Positions 8,266 through 20,200 are shown, numbered from the stretch's first letter. The stretch: DNA of 26,578 nucleotides from S009-33 sp041694255 (GCA_041694255.1 JASMTN010000022.1:1-26578), one strand, 5' to 3'. The notes: generated by a model not told the origin, from the letters alone. Numbers and translations: made by a program.

Positions 8266-9480
8266 ATGAAAAAAGATTTCCCTATATTTAATAAACAAAA
8301 AGATTTAATATATCTAGACTCTACTGCAACAACCCAAAAACCATATAAAGTAATAAATGCAATTAATGATTTTTTAGAAAATGATTATGCAAGCATACAT
8401 AGATGAACCTACAAAATAGCAGATAATGCACTAAATCTATATATTGAATCTAAAGAAAAAGTTGCAAAATTGATAAATGCAAATTCTTATAAAGAAATAA
8501 TATACACATACAATTCAACTTATGCACTAAATTTACTTGCAAGATCTTTAGAACTTTCAAAATTCTTTAAAAAATGAGACACAATTCTTTTAAGCATTAC
8601 AGAGCATCATTCAAACATAGTACCTTGGTTAATATTGAAAGAAACAATATGAATAAATATAGAGTACGTAAAAGTTGATAATGATTTTAACCTAGATTTT
8701 AAAGACTTAGAAAGCAAAATAACAAAAAATGTAAAATTAGTTAGCTTAACACATGTTCCAAATACTACTTGAATAATATATGATCTTAAAATGGCATGAA
8801 AGATTATAAAAAACTATAATGAAAACATAATTTTTGTTGTAGATGGTTCTCAAAGTATACCTCATATAAAAGTGGATGTAGAAGATATATGATGTGATTT
8901 CATGTTTTTTACATGACATAAAATATTAGCAAATACTTGAATAGCAGTTTTATGGTGAAAGGAAAAAATATTATCAAAATTAAACTCTTGATTTTCTTGA
9001 TGAGGAGCAATATTAAATGTACAAGAACAATGATTTGCATGAACATGAGAGTTGCCAAATAAGTTTGAACCTTGAACTCCAAATATAACATGAGCTATAA
9101 GCTTATGAAAGGCTATTGAATATATAGAAGATATATGATGATTAAAAAAAGTTGAAGATATAGAAAAGCCACTTATAAAATATACTTATGAACAATTTAA
9201 AAATATTGAATGAATAAAGCTTATATGAGAGAATGAAATTAAAAATAAAGTTTGAGTATTTAGTTTTATAGTTGATTGAATCCATTCTTTGGATATAGCA
9301 GATTATTTAGGTGATAATAATATTTGTATAAGAGCATGACAACATTGTGCAGAACCTTTTTTAAGTAGTTTAAATATAACCCATACTTGTAGACTAAGCT
9401 TATATATTTACAATACAAAAGAAGATTTAGATATTTTTTTTAACACTCTTAAGAAAGCTATAAAAGATTTAAAAATTTAA
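8266..9480 (+). CDS. sufS: cysteine desulfurase, SufS family
   Basis: PLP enzyme that removes sulfur from cysteine and passes a persulfide to SufU. The 404-aa protein has the substrate/PLP segments LDSTATTQKP (17-26), HH at 114-115, VVDGSQS (D193), the Schiff-base lysine K219 in FFTGHKIL, and the catalytic C361 in IRAGQHCAEPF. Length is normal. The usual LDNAATTQKP is LDSTATTQKP here. Dozens of TGA codons replace glycines. It lies between sufU and a thioredoxin-CcdA gene, suggesting one sulfur/thiol-redox unit. It supplies Fe-S assembly and possibly tRNA thiolation; the Fe-S protein endonuclease III is encoded in this window. Stop TAA. Confidence 0.94.
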
Positions 9481-9539
9481 TCTTTTTTTAAGGTATATGT
9501 TTAATATAAGAAATTATTTTATATATTTCTAATGAACTT

Positions 9540-10676
9540 ATGAAAAAGTTTTTAAAATATTTAATATCATTATTTTTTATAATATTTTTATTTACGGGTG
9601 TTTTTGCTAAAACATGAAATTACTTATATTATTATGGTGAAACTTGTTCTTCATGTATACAACTATGAGAATTTTTTAAAAAAAATGATATATATGAAAA
9701 ATATAATATAACAAAAAAAGAAGTGTTTTATAATGAAAAAAATAGAAAAGAATTATTAGAAAAATGAGAAAAAATGTGATATAATTTACAAGATATTAAA
9801 GTTCCATTTTTTATAGATATAAACAACAATATTGCATATAATAAATCAAGTGATATAGTTAATATATTTCATGATAATTATACAAATCAATTTGATGAAA
9901 ATAATGATGGTAATTGTGATATAAACTGAACAACATGTACAATTGAGGAGCTAAATAAAAATAAAGAAAAAAGTAGTATGAATTTTTTATTAGTTCTAAT
10001 ACCTGCTGCACTTGCTGATAGTATAAATCCCTGCGCTTTTGCTATATTATTTTTAATACTATGAACAATTCTTTCAAGAACAAAAAGCAAAAAAAAAGTG
10101 ATAATTTCATGAATATCATTTTCTTTAGCAATATTTATAGCATACTTTCTTCTTTGAGTATGAGTATATAAATTATTATGATTAACAAATTTTAGCCAAC
10201 ATGTAGGTATATTTAAAATAGTTGTTTGAATAATTGGTATATTAATATGACTTTTCAATATAAAAGATTATTTTTTCTATGGTAAGTGGTTTGTAATGGA
10301 AGTGCCTTTTGCTTGGAGAAACAACATGAGAAAAATTGTAAAAAAAGCTACCTCTCCTGTATGAGCATTTATTGTATGAATTATAGTTAGTTTATTTTTA
10401 CTTCCATGTACTAGTTGACCTTATTTAACTGTGCTTTGATATTTATGAGCTGATAGTACATTAAAAATGATTGTTTGATATTGATATTTAATATTATATA
10501 ATCTAATATTTATATTACCAATGCTTGTTCTTACATTTATTGTTTGATTTGGACTTAAAAATATAGATGAACTTAAAGAAATAAGAGAATTTAATGTAGA
10601 AAAAATACATCTTATAGTTTGAATACTTATGTTATTAATTGGTATTTATATAATATGAGAAGTATTATTCTTATAA
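9540..10676 (+). CDS. secreted thioredoxin-like domain fused to CcdA/DsbD-type membrane electron transporter
   Basis: Probably carries electrons across the membrane to reduce extracellular disulfides. The 378-aa protein has a signal/anchor (residues 1-23), then a thioredoxin/glutaredoxin-like domain with ETCSSC (C36, C39) and cis-Pro segment KVPFF (P89), then a linker with a further Cys pair (C126, C133). The membrane part has about six to seven helices with SINPCAFA (C165) and LLPCTSGPYL (C290), the paired cysteines of CcdA. The N-terminal fusion to the membrane domain is unlike E. coli DsbD, which has its thioredoxin domain at the C-terminus. It starts 59 bases after sufS and ends at a strong terminator. 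Stop TAA. Confidence 0.88.
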
Positions 10677-10680
10677 ATAA

Positions 10681-10731
10681 AAAAACTCGATAAAACAAGT
10701 TTAATGTATTAACTGTATTTATCGAGTTTTT
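10681..10731. terminator. bidirectional intrinsic terminator between the CcdA-type gene and ppa copy 2
   Basis: Stem AAAAACTCGATAAA (10681-10694) pairs with TTTATCGAGTTTTT (10718-10731) around a 23-base loop, with A and T runs on the two sides. It separates convergent stop codons (10676 and 10734). It occupies the same place in the second module as the terminator at 3247-3300, but with different stem sequence. Confidence 0.87.
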
Positions 10732-10733
10732 TT

Positions 10734-11270
10734 CTATTTATTAAATTTTTCTTTATAGTCTTCATGACATTTTTTAATTATAGATTGTGCCTTTTCTTTT
10801 GTGTCCCAACCTTTAAGCTCAACAGTTTTGTTGTGTAAGTCTTTATAATGTTTCATAAAGTATGCTATATCTTCTTTTTCTTTTTCACTTAGATCATCTA
10901 TATTTTCTACATGATCATAATATTTATCATCTGCAACAGCAACTACTTTATAATCATCTTCTCAACAATCTATCATTTTTAAGCCTCAAACTACTCTTAA
11001 AGGAACTATAGTTCAAGTTGCTAAAGATTGAGAACTTAGTATAAGTACATCTAAAGGATCATTATCACCTTTATTCCAAGTTTGTGGCAAGTCACCATAA
11101 TTAAAATTATAAGGTATAGGTGTTTTTCAAACTCTATCAACCCACATAGCTCAAGTTTCATAATCAAATTCATACTTTACATAACTACCCTTTGGTATCT
11201 CAAGTACTGCATTAATCTCAGAAAAGTCTTCTTTGTTTGTTAAGGGAATATCAAAATAGTAATTTCACAT
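10734..11270 (-). CDS. ppa: inorganic pyrophosphatase (family I), copy 2
   Basis: Paralogue of 3304-3840, same 178-aa length and about 94% identical protein, with the metal-binding DNDPLD (D69, D71, D74) intact. A block of roughly 120 bases in the 3' half (about 10845-10973) is almost identical in DNA to copy 1. That points to recent duplication or gene conversion. Codon 48 is TGA (GGT in copy 1) and codon 68 is GGT (TGA in copy 1). A Ser near residue 103 in copy 1 is Cys here. Stop is TAG. Both copies appear active. It is divergent from the nucleotidyltransferase-like gene at 11390. Confidence 0.95.
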
Positions 11271-11307
11271 TATAATAAACTTTTAAAAACTAAAATATGT
11301 AATAATA

Positions 11308-11335
11308 AATATATTAAATATCTTCATAAAATCAA
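11308..11335 (-). promoter_or_regulatory. putative ppa copy 2 promoter
   Basis: TTGATT (11330-11335), 16-base spacer, TATATT (11308-11313) on the minus strand, the same arrangement as 3878-3905. Retention of both boxes while other positions differ supports a promoter. Confidence 0.5.
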
Positions 11336-11389
11336 ATAGAATTTGAATTAAATACAAAAATAAATATTATGTTAATAAAATTTTAGTAT

Positions 11390-12235
11390 ATGAAATATAA
11401 AAATATGATATTTTATGATATAATGTGATATAACTACCCTGAAGATAAAGAATACTTTAAGATCAATAAGGACCTTATATCAAATATAAAATATAAAAGT
11501 ATAAGACCAAAAAAACTCAAAGGAAACATCAAGGAACAAGAAGATATTATCAATAAATATAGTTTTTTATATAACAAAATACCTTTTATAGAACATATTT
11601 ATATAGCAAATAGTTTAAGTTTCAAATCTATACATAAAAATTCAGATATAGACCTTTTTATAATCACAAAAGAAAATAGAATATTTTTAGCAAGATTTTT
11701 TGTTTGGTTATTTTTTAAACTTTTTTGAATGTACTGAAATCATAAAAAAAATAAGTTTTGTGTAGGATTTTATATAACAAGTAATAGTAAAGACCTTTAC
11801 CCTATAAGTATAACTTGAGTTGATATATATCTTGCATATTGGATAGCACATTTACAAAACTTATATAGTGAAACAAAAAAAGAGAAAGATGATATTTTTA
11901 AAGAAAATATTTGGGTTCAAAACATAATACCCAACTACAACAAGCAAGAAAAAAATATACTAGATATAAAAAAAACTTACTGAAGTTCAAAGACAAAAAA
12001 AGTATTTGAAAAAATTTTCTGATTTGATGTTTTTAATAAGATATTGGGTATTATATGGAAAAAGAAGATGAAAAATTGAAAGAAAAAACTTTGAAAACTT
12101 TGAAAAGATATTATTATATCTGATAATATACTTAAGTTTCAAGCACCAGATATAAGAAAGATAGTTTATCTAAAATATAAAACTTTAAAAAACATACCTA
12201 AGAAAAAAGTAAAAACTGATAAAAATTTATTTTAA
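11390..12235 (+). CDS. nucleotidyltransferase-fold protein, function unknown
   Basis: The 281-aa product carries ANSLSFKSIHKNSDIDLFIIT (about 73-93, quoted in part: NS, then DID). This is the pol-beta/MNT nucleotidyltransferase signature with the 'GS' changed to NS74-75 and the two metal aspartates at D86 and D88, with normal 12-residue spacing. The rest is basic, with hydrophobic or aromatic runs (ARFFVWLFFKLFGMY at about 101-115) and a Lys-rich C-terminus. The third carboxylate is not obvious. It could be a minimal nucleotidyltransferase or an inactive relative; no antitoxin-like partner is adjacent. The gene is transcribed away from ppa copy 2. Start at 11390 is the first ATG; TGA reads as Gly. 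Stop TAA. Confidence 0.65.
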
Positions 12236-12325
12236 GATAAAAATTATTAACAAATTAATTTAATTTGACTTAATATGCTTTATATATATAATATCAAGTA
12301 TTTAATTAACTTAATTTAATATAAA

Positions 12326-12784
12326 ATGTGAATATTTAACAACAAATCTATAATTATTGAATTAGAAAAATTATCATTTAAAGTATGAGATGAAGTAAAT
12401 TGAAACATAATGTTTGATTTTGATGATGAATATATAAAAGCTAGAAATATAAAAGTATCATTAATAAGAGAATATCATTGAAATTCAAATAACAAAAATA
12501 AATATACATATCTTGAAGAAATAACTTTAAAAAATGAATGAGAATACAACAAGGAAGAAATACCTTTCAATTTTATTATACCTAAAGATAGTTTTTGAAG
12601 TAATATTTCATTAGATTTCTCAAAACTTATAGATAAACTGCCTAGTGTTATAAAAAAAATAATAAATACAATATGAACAATAATTAAATTTAATAATAAA
12701 TATACATTTGAAGTAGTTGCAAGAATAGATATACCATGGTGAATAGATATAAAATCAAGTAAAAGTATAAATATAGATAAATAA
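12326..12784 (+). CDS. arrestin/Spo0M-like beta-sandwich protein, function unknown
   Basis: The 152-aa product starts with an EKLSFKVGDEVNGNIMFDF-type strand pattern and ends YTFEVVARIDIPWGIDIKS. Together these resemble the first and last strands of arrestin-fold proteins such as Spo0M. The middle has IKVSLIREYHG and the hydrophobic loop KLPSVIKKIINTIGTIIKF. There is no signal peptide and no catalytic motif. It is separated from endonuclease III downstream by one base (stop TAA 12782-12784, next ATG 12786), so the two are probably co-translated. The family link is my reading of the pattern and is uncertain. Confidence 0.55.
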
Positions 12785-12785
12785 A

Positions 12786-13421
12786 ATGAAAATAAAAGAC
12801 AAAATAAATATAACAAAAGAAACTTTATTTAATATGTACCCCGAAAACAAAACCGAGCTTTATTACGAAAATGATTACCAACTTTTAATAGCTGTTTTGA
12901 TGTCTGCTCAAACAACAGATAAGCAAGTTAATAAAGCAAATAAAAATTTTTTTTCAGTTGTCAAAAAACCAGAAGATGCAATAAATTTATGAACAAGTAA
13001 AATAAAAGAGTATATAAAAACAATATGATTTTTTAATATGAAAGCAAATAATATATTTAAAACTTCAGAAATATTAAAAGAAAAGTATAATAATAAAATA
13101 CCAAATAATTTAGAAGAACTAATAAAATTACCATGAGTTGGTATAAAAACAGCTAAAGTTGTAACTTCAGTGCTCTATAATGCTCCCTACTTAGCAGTTG
13201 ATACACATGTACACAGAGTTTTAAATAGGATTTGAATAGTAAATACTAAAACACCACTTGAAACTGATAAAGAAGCAGCCAAAATTTTAGATAATGATGC
13301 AACTATTAAACTTCATCATAGTTTGATATTTTTTTGAAGGTACCACTGCACTGCTAAAAAACCTAGGTGCAATAATTGTCCATTAAAACATATTTGTAAA
13401 TACTATAAGGAAAGTAAATAA
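12786..13421 (+). CDS. nth: endonuclease III (DNA glycosylase/AP lyase)
   Basis: Removes oxidised pyrimidines from DNA and nicks the abasic site. The 211-aa protein has a helix-hairpin-helix LPGVGIKTAKVV (115-126) with catalytic Lys121, catalytic Asp139 in LAVDTHVHRV, and the 4Fe-4S loop C188-x6-C195-x2-C198-x5-C204. Length and order match the family exactly. TGA is Gly at residue 69 and at the conserved LPGVG glycine (codon 117). It starts one base after the arrestin-like gene and ends 17 bases before a bidirectional terminator. The Fe-S cluster would be supplied by the SufU/SufS pair in this window. Stop TAA. Confidence 0.97.
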
Positions 13422-13430
13422 TTAATTTTT

Positions 13431-13475
13431 ATAAAAAAACCTAGCCTTTAAATTTTTAGACTAGGTTATATTTTG
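13431..13475. terminator. bidirectional intrinsic terminator between nth and rpoC
   Basis: Stem AACCTAG (13438-13444) pairs with CTAGGTT (13461-13467), extended by two more pairs past a C-A mismatch. On the minus strand it is followed by a run of T (complement of 13432-13438), the better side, so its main job is to end the long rpoB-rpoC transcript. Confidence 0.8.
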
Positions 13476-16400
13476 TTATTTATATTGTTTGAAATTTTCT
13501 CATATTGGTAATTTTTTACCTAATATAACATTTGATTTAAGATCATCAAGTTTATCTACACTTCACCTTATACTATTACTTACAAGAATTCTCATAGTTT
13601 CTTGGAAAGAAGCAGAAGATAACCAGCTATCAGAAGCTTTAGCAAGATTTGTAAGACCTATAAGTAGTCTTTCTCATACAGGTGCTTGTTTACCTTCTTT
13701 TTCAAGTTCTTCTGATACTTTAACAAAATCTTCATATTTAACTATATCTCAAGGAGTATATATACTATCACCAACTTCTTCTATGTATACTCTAGAAAAT
13801 AAGTTTTTAACAACAATTTCTACATATTTGTTGTTAAGATTTTGTCATTGACCTACATATACTTTCTTTATTTCATCTATAATATATTTTTGAGTTTCAA
13901 GGTCTCAAACTATCTTTCTATAAGATCTTAGATCTATTACTCAAGATGTCAATACTTGTCACTTATATACATTATTTCCATCTTTAACCTTAATATTCAT
14001 ATTATTATGTATATCATACTCTATTGTTTGTTGTATTCAAACAATTATTTTATCTTTTTTAACTTCAAGAACGTTACAGTCTTCATTTACTTTAAGTTTA
14101 CTTTTTCATTTTATAGCAAATTCAGAACCTTTTTTTAACATTTCACCTTCTTTAGCAACAGTAGTATATCAAGGTTTTACTATGTATGTATCTTTTTCTA
14201 ACTTTCAAACTATCTTAAGTTTAACATAATTTCAAGAACTATATATACTTGCTTGTCAATCAAATGGAGATATAACAGCTGGATTTTTAGGTGTTCTAAA
14301 TTCAAATAGTTGCTCAATTCTCTTAATACCTTGTGTAATATCTGCATCAGATGATGCAACTCAACCACCATGGAAAGTACGCATTGTTAACTGAGTACCT
14401 GGTTCTCATATACTTTGTGATGCAAGAACACCAACTGGAGCTCATATTTTAATAGGTGTTCTATTTCAAAGATCCATTCAAAAACATTTTTTACATACTC
14501 AAGATGATGTTGTACAAGTAATTGGAGACCTTACCTTAATATAATCTATATCATTATTTTTAAAGATAACAACATCTTTTTTTTCTATCATATCTCAAAC
14601 ATTTTTAAGAATATTTCATTCCACATCAGTTAAATCTTCAGCAAGAACTCTACCAAAACTTTCTTCAAAAAGATCAGTTCTTTTTTCTTCAACTTCTTCT
14701 TTTGTAATAAGCAATGATTCTGAAGTTCAACAATCATCTTCTCTTATTATAATATCTTGATTTGCATCAACAAGTTTTCTTGTTAAATATCAACTTTCAG
14801 CAGTCTTTAAAGCAGTATCAGCTTTACCTTTTCTTGCAGAGTGGGCAGCAATAAAATACTCTAAAGATTCAAATCATTCAATAGAAGATGACTTAATAGG
14901 AAGTTCTATAACATCACCATTTGGATTACTAACAAGTCATTTCATACCTGCCATTTGAGTTAGTTGTCACCAATTTCATTTTGCTCATGAATCTATAAGT
15001 GAATATAAATTATTACCTTTTGTATAATAAGGTTTTAAAATAGATTCAACTTTAATTTTTATGTCTGTCCAAATAGAAACTATTTGATTATGTTTTTCTT
15101 CATTTGTAATGAATCATTTATACCAAGCATCATGTATTTTCTTAACTTTTTCATCACCATCATTTATAAGATCATTTTTTTCCTGTGGAATAATGAAGTC
15201 ATATGCACTTATAGTATGTGCTGACTGTGTGGCATATTTAAAACCATAATCTTTAAGTATATCAGACACTTCAACCGTTTTTTCTCTTCAAGCAGCTTCA
15301 TAAACTTCATCAAAAAGTGTTTTAAGTTGTTTTTTTCTTAAAGTTTCATTTTTAAATCTCATTTCTTTAGGTAGTATATCATTCAATATTACTCTACCAA
15401 CTATGGTTTTTATATTCTCACCATTATGAATAAAAACTACTTTATCTTTTATGTGTAAGCTACTGTCATTGTAAGCTTTCAAAACATCTTCTATGCTTCT
15501 AAAATATCATTTAAATACTCAAGTATCATCATCATCTGTAAGATAATATATACCTAGAATAAGCTCTTGAGTTAAAGCAATTACAGGTTCTCAAGAACCA
15601 GGATTAAGTATATTTTTATCAGCAGCTATATATTTTTCAGCTTCTTCTTGAGATTCTTTAGATATAGGAAGATGAAGTCACATTTGATCACCATCAAAAT
15701 CTGCATTGAAGGCTGGACATACAAGAGGATGTATTCTTATGGTTTTTCAAGGCATTAATTTTATTTTAAAACCCTGTATACCAAGTCTATGTAATGTCGG
15801 TGCTCTATTTAAAAGAACATGCTTATCTTTTATTACCTTTTTAAGTATTTTCAAAACCATAGGATGCTGTTCTTTTATAAGCTTTTCAGCTTGCTTTGGA
15901 GTTGTAGCATATCCAAGTTTAAATATTTCAGATATTATAAAAGGTGTAAATATCCTTAAAGCAATATATAAAGGAACTCAACATTCATTAAGTTTAAGGT
16001 CTGGTCAAACAGTAATTACAGATCTTCAAGAATAATCAACTCTCTTTCAAAGTAAATTTTTTCTAAATCTACCTTCCTTACCAACAAGTATATCAGTTAA
16101 TGATTTATAAACCTTAACTCATGATCATCAACCATTTTGATTTTTCTCTCAAACAAGTAAGTTATTTACAGATTCTTGTAAAAGTCTTATTTCATTTCTT
16201 TTAACAACTTCTGGCATTCATGCATCAATCATTTTCTTAAGTCTTATATTTCTCATAAGTACTCTTCTATAAAAAATATTAATATCAGATGATGCAAATT
16301 TTCAACCATCAAGTTGTACTATTGGTCTTAAGTCAGCAGGTATAACTGGAAGATAATCTAATATTACTGAATCTGGATTTATTCAAGAAGTATAAAAACT

Positions 16401-17255
16401 TACAAATATTTTAAGTCTTTTAAATAGATCTTCTCTCTTTTTTCACTTAGCACTTCTTAAAGTTTTAATTATAGATTGTATTTCATTTTTAATATCAAGA
16501 TTCTTTAACATCTCCTTAAGAGCAGACACTCATGAAGCAAATGTGAAAGCTCACTGATATTTAAAGTATATATTTCTATAATCTTTTTCATGTATTGTAG
16601 ATCCTGGTATTAAAGTCTTTAGTCTTGATTTAAGATCAGAATATTCTTTTTTTAGATTATCTAAATTAGACTCTTTTAAAGAAATATTTGATTCATATTC
16701 CTTTTTGTAATCTGTTTTATTTAAACCTTTTTCATCAAGACCTAATATCTCTTTATCAAAAATATCTTCTATTTCCTTAACTTTATTATGATAATCTCTA
16801 TCTAAAGTTTTAACTATATTTTCTTTCTGTTTTTCATTAATATCTACTACAACATACTTAACATAGTTAATAATTTTTTCTATTTCTCTTGATGATAAAT
16901 TTAATAAAGATCATATAACTGAAGGGTTGGCTTTGTAATACCATATATGAACTATAGGAGAATTAAGTTTTATATGTCACATATTTTCTCTCCTTACTCT
17001 CGAAGAAGTTACTTCTACTCAACATCTATCACATACAATACCTTTATATCTAACTCATTTATATTTACCACAAGAACATTCATAATTTTTTACAGGTCAA
17101 AATATCTTTTCACAGAAAAGTCATCATTCTTTTGGTTTTCAAGTTCTATAATTAACTGTATCAGGTATTGTTATCTCTCATTTTGACCACTCTTTAATCT
17201 CCTCTCAGCTAGCAAGTTTGATCATAATTCAGTCAAAACTTTCTTTTATTGACAT
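13476..17255 (-). CDS. rpoC: DNA-directed RNA polymerase subunit beta'
   Basis: Catalytic subunit of RNA polymerase. The 1259-aa protein has the N-terminal zinc-ribbon ECSCG...VCDRCG, then LLNRAPTLHRLGIQGF, and the catalytic magnesium motif NADFDGDQM (residues 517-525, bases 15681-15707). The second zinc site (TCTTSSGVCKKC) and the bridge-helix region GVLASQSIGEPGTQL follow, and the protein ends DLKSNVMLGKKLPIGENFKQYK. The standard code breaks it into many fragments because Gly is often TGA. It starts 41 bases after rpoB with no Shine-Dalgarno; the start fits the family N-terminus. Stop TAA lies just before a terminator. It is the last gene of the minus-strand block. Confidence 0.98.
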
Positions 17256-17296
17256 TATATATTTATATAAGAAGCTAAATGTATTTTATATATTTT

Positions 17297-20200
17297 TTAA
17301 TCAGCATCATCTATCTCACCATATTCTTCCATATCTTTTACTATCTCATTCATTACTTTATCTTTATCTTCATCTTCTTCTTGATAATATGAAGACTCTA
17401 TTGTCTCTCAAGATGTTATTCATTTAAGGTTAAGTTCTCTTATTTTTTTAATTCTTTCTGCATGAATACTATCTATATTATCATTATCTAAAAATAATAT
17501 ATTTTGAGCTAATCATTTTAATTCATATACCAATAAATTAAAACTTTCTGGAAGTCAAGACATTTTTATTAAGTCTCATTTTATAATAGACTCATATGCC
17601 TTATTTCTTCAAATAACATCATCTGATTTTATAGTTAACATCTCTTGAAGATTGTTAACAGCAGAATAAGCTTCAAGAGCCCAAACCTCCATTTCTCAAA
17701 GTCTTTGACCTCAATTATGAGCCTTACCACCAAGAGGTTGTTGTGTAATTAAACTATAAGGTCAAACACTTCTTGCATGTATTTTATCTTCAATCATATG
17801 AACAAGTCTAAGAGTATACATATATCATACAGTAACTTTTTTATCATATTTTTCTCATGTTTTACCATCATACATATCATACTTACCATCTTCTGGAAGA
17901 TCTAACTTAATCATAAGATCTTTTATCTTATCAGCATTAAATCATGAAAATAAAGGGACAGCAAGCTTTTCTCCTAAACATTTAGATATCATTCAAAGAT
18001 GACTTTCAAGAACTTGTCATAAGTTCATTCTTCAAACAACACCAAGAGGATTTAATATTATATCAACTGTTTCTCAATCTTTAGTAAATGGCATGTCTTC
18101 ATCTCTAACAATTTTAGCAACTATACCTTTATTTCAATGTCTTCAAGACATCTTATCTCAGACTTCTATTTTTCTTGTTGAAGCAACATATACTTTTACT
18201 TTTTTAGTTACATTTGCAGGTAAGTTATCTCATTTTTCTGAATCAAGTTCAACTATATCTACAACCTTTCAAGAAGTACCAGCTGGTAGATATAAAGAAG
18301 TATCTTTAACAGATTTTGATTTATCTCAAAATATTGCATGAACAAGTTTTTCTTCTGGAGTTAGATCTCACTCTGACTTTGGTGTAACCTTTCAAACAAG
18401 TATATCACCTCACTTAACATGAGTACCAACCTTAACTATACCATCTTCATTTAAATTTTTTAACTTTAATAAAGAAACAGAAGGTATATCAGAAGTTATT
18501 TCTTCAGGTCATAGTTTGGTTTCAGATACTTCAACTTCAAAGTCAACAACATGAACTATAGATAAACTATCATCCTTAACAAGTCTTTGATTTATAACTA
18601 TAGCATCTTCAAAATTATAACCTTCATAAGTCATAAATGCAGTTCTTAAGTTTTTACCAATTGAAAGCTCACCATCAACAACTGAAGGTCATTCTAAAAG
18701 AATATCACCTTTTTTAACTTTTTCTCATAAAGAAACCTTAGGAATTTGATGAATTATAGTTTTTTGATTAGATTTTTGAAAAGTTAATAGCTCATACTCT
18801 TTAATTCAAAGTTTATTATATTTAATTTTAATTCTTTTAGCATCAACTTGTATTACTTCACCATCTTCTTCTGCTTTTTTGACAGCATAAGTTCTTTCTG
18901 CAATATCTCATTCTATTCAAGTTCATGAATAAGGTGCTTCAGGTCTTATTAAAGGAACAGCTTGTCTTTGCATGTTTGTACCCATTAATGCCCTAACTGG
19001 ATCATTATGATCAACAAAAGAGATTGATGAAGTATTTGCAGAAAATATACAAGAAGGATCAACATCTACATGAGTAATATCATTTACATGATATATTTTC
19101 ATATCATAATGATGTCTACCTGGAACTCTTTTAGCTAAAATATTCTTATTATTATCTAAAGGTATAGTAATATCTGCAACTATACATTTTTCATCCTTTT
19201 CTGGAGAGATATATTCACTTTCTTTTGATACAAAAGGCCTAACTTGTATATTAGTTGAATATTCTTTTTCTATTTTTTCTGCAGATTTTTCATCTATATA
19301 ATCTCAATCACTAACTATAATATTACCCTTTTTATCATTTATATCTTCATCAACTATTCTATTAATAAGTTGTTCTTTTTTAGGTTCCACTTCTTTTATA
19401 ACTCTTAAAGCAGGAACTTCAATAAAACCATCTTCATTTATTCTAGAATAAAGAGCTTGATATATAACAAGACCAATATTATGACCTTCTGGTGTCTCAA
19501 TAGGACATATTCTACCATAATGAGAAGGATGTACATCTCTTACCTCAAAAGTAGCAGTTTCTCTTTTTATACCACCAGGTCAAAGTGCTGTAAGTCTTCT
19601 TTTATGCTCAAGTTCTGTTAATGGATTTGTTTGATCAAGAAATTGTGATAACTGGCTTGTTGCAAAGAATGACTTTATACTATTATCAATCATCTTAAAA
19701 TTAACTAGGTCTGTTATTTTAAGCATTTTAGGATCTGTTATATCAAGAACAGATAATTTTCCTCTTATAGATTTTGCAAATCTTCTAAAAATAGGTTGTA
19801 AGTTATTATACATAATTTCACCAAAAAGCCTTACTCTTCTATTTGAAAGATAATCAACATCATCTTCATAATATCATGTTTTTCAGTTTGCAAGATTTAA
19901 GAGATACTTAACAGCATTTATAATTATATCATCTGTTAAAATATTATCTTCTTCCTTATTATGATCTTTTTGTAAATTTAGTTTTGAGTTTATCTTTCTT
20001 AAAACGATAGACCCAAGTTCCATTCTAGAAGGATTCAAAAAAAGATTCTTTAAATAATCTTGTGCAGATTCTGGATCAATATTTTCACCAGGTCTTATTT
20101 TATTATATATAAATAATGCTGCTTCATCAGCAGATGTAGTAGTATCTTTTTTTAATGTAAGACCTATATAATCTATTTCTCATTCAGTTAGTTCTGGAAA

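Noticed and set aside
9887..10258. 123-aa frame antisense to the CcdA-type gene
   Set aside because: The plus-strand frame has clear CxxC and SINPC/LLPC motifs; the antisense frame is low complexity.
13489..19813. Open frames on the plus strand at 13489-13851, 15706-16035, 16947-17427 and 18093-18341
   Set aside because: They are antisense shadows of rpoC and rpoB, with no family motifs.
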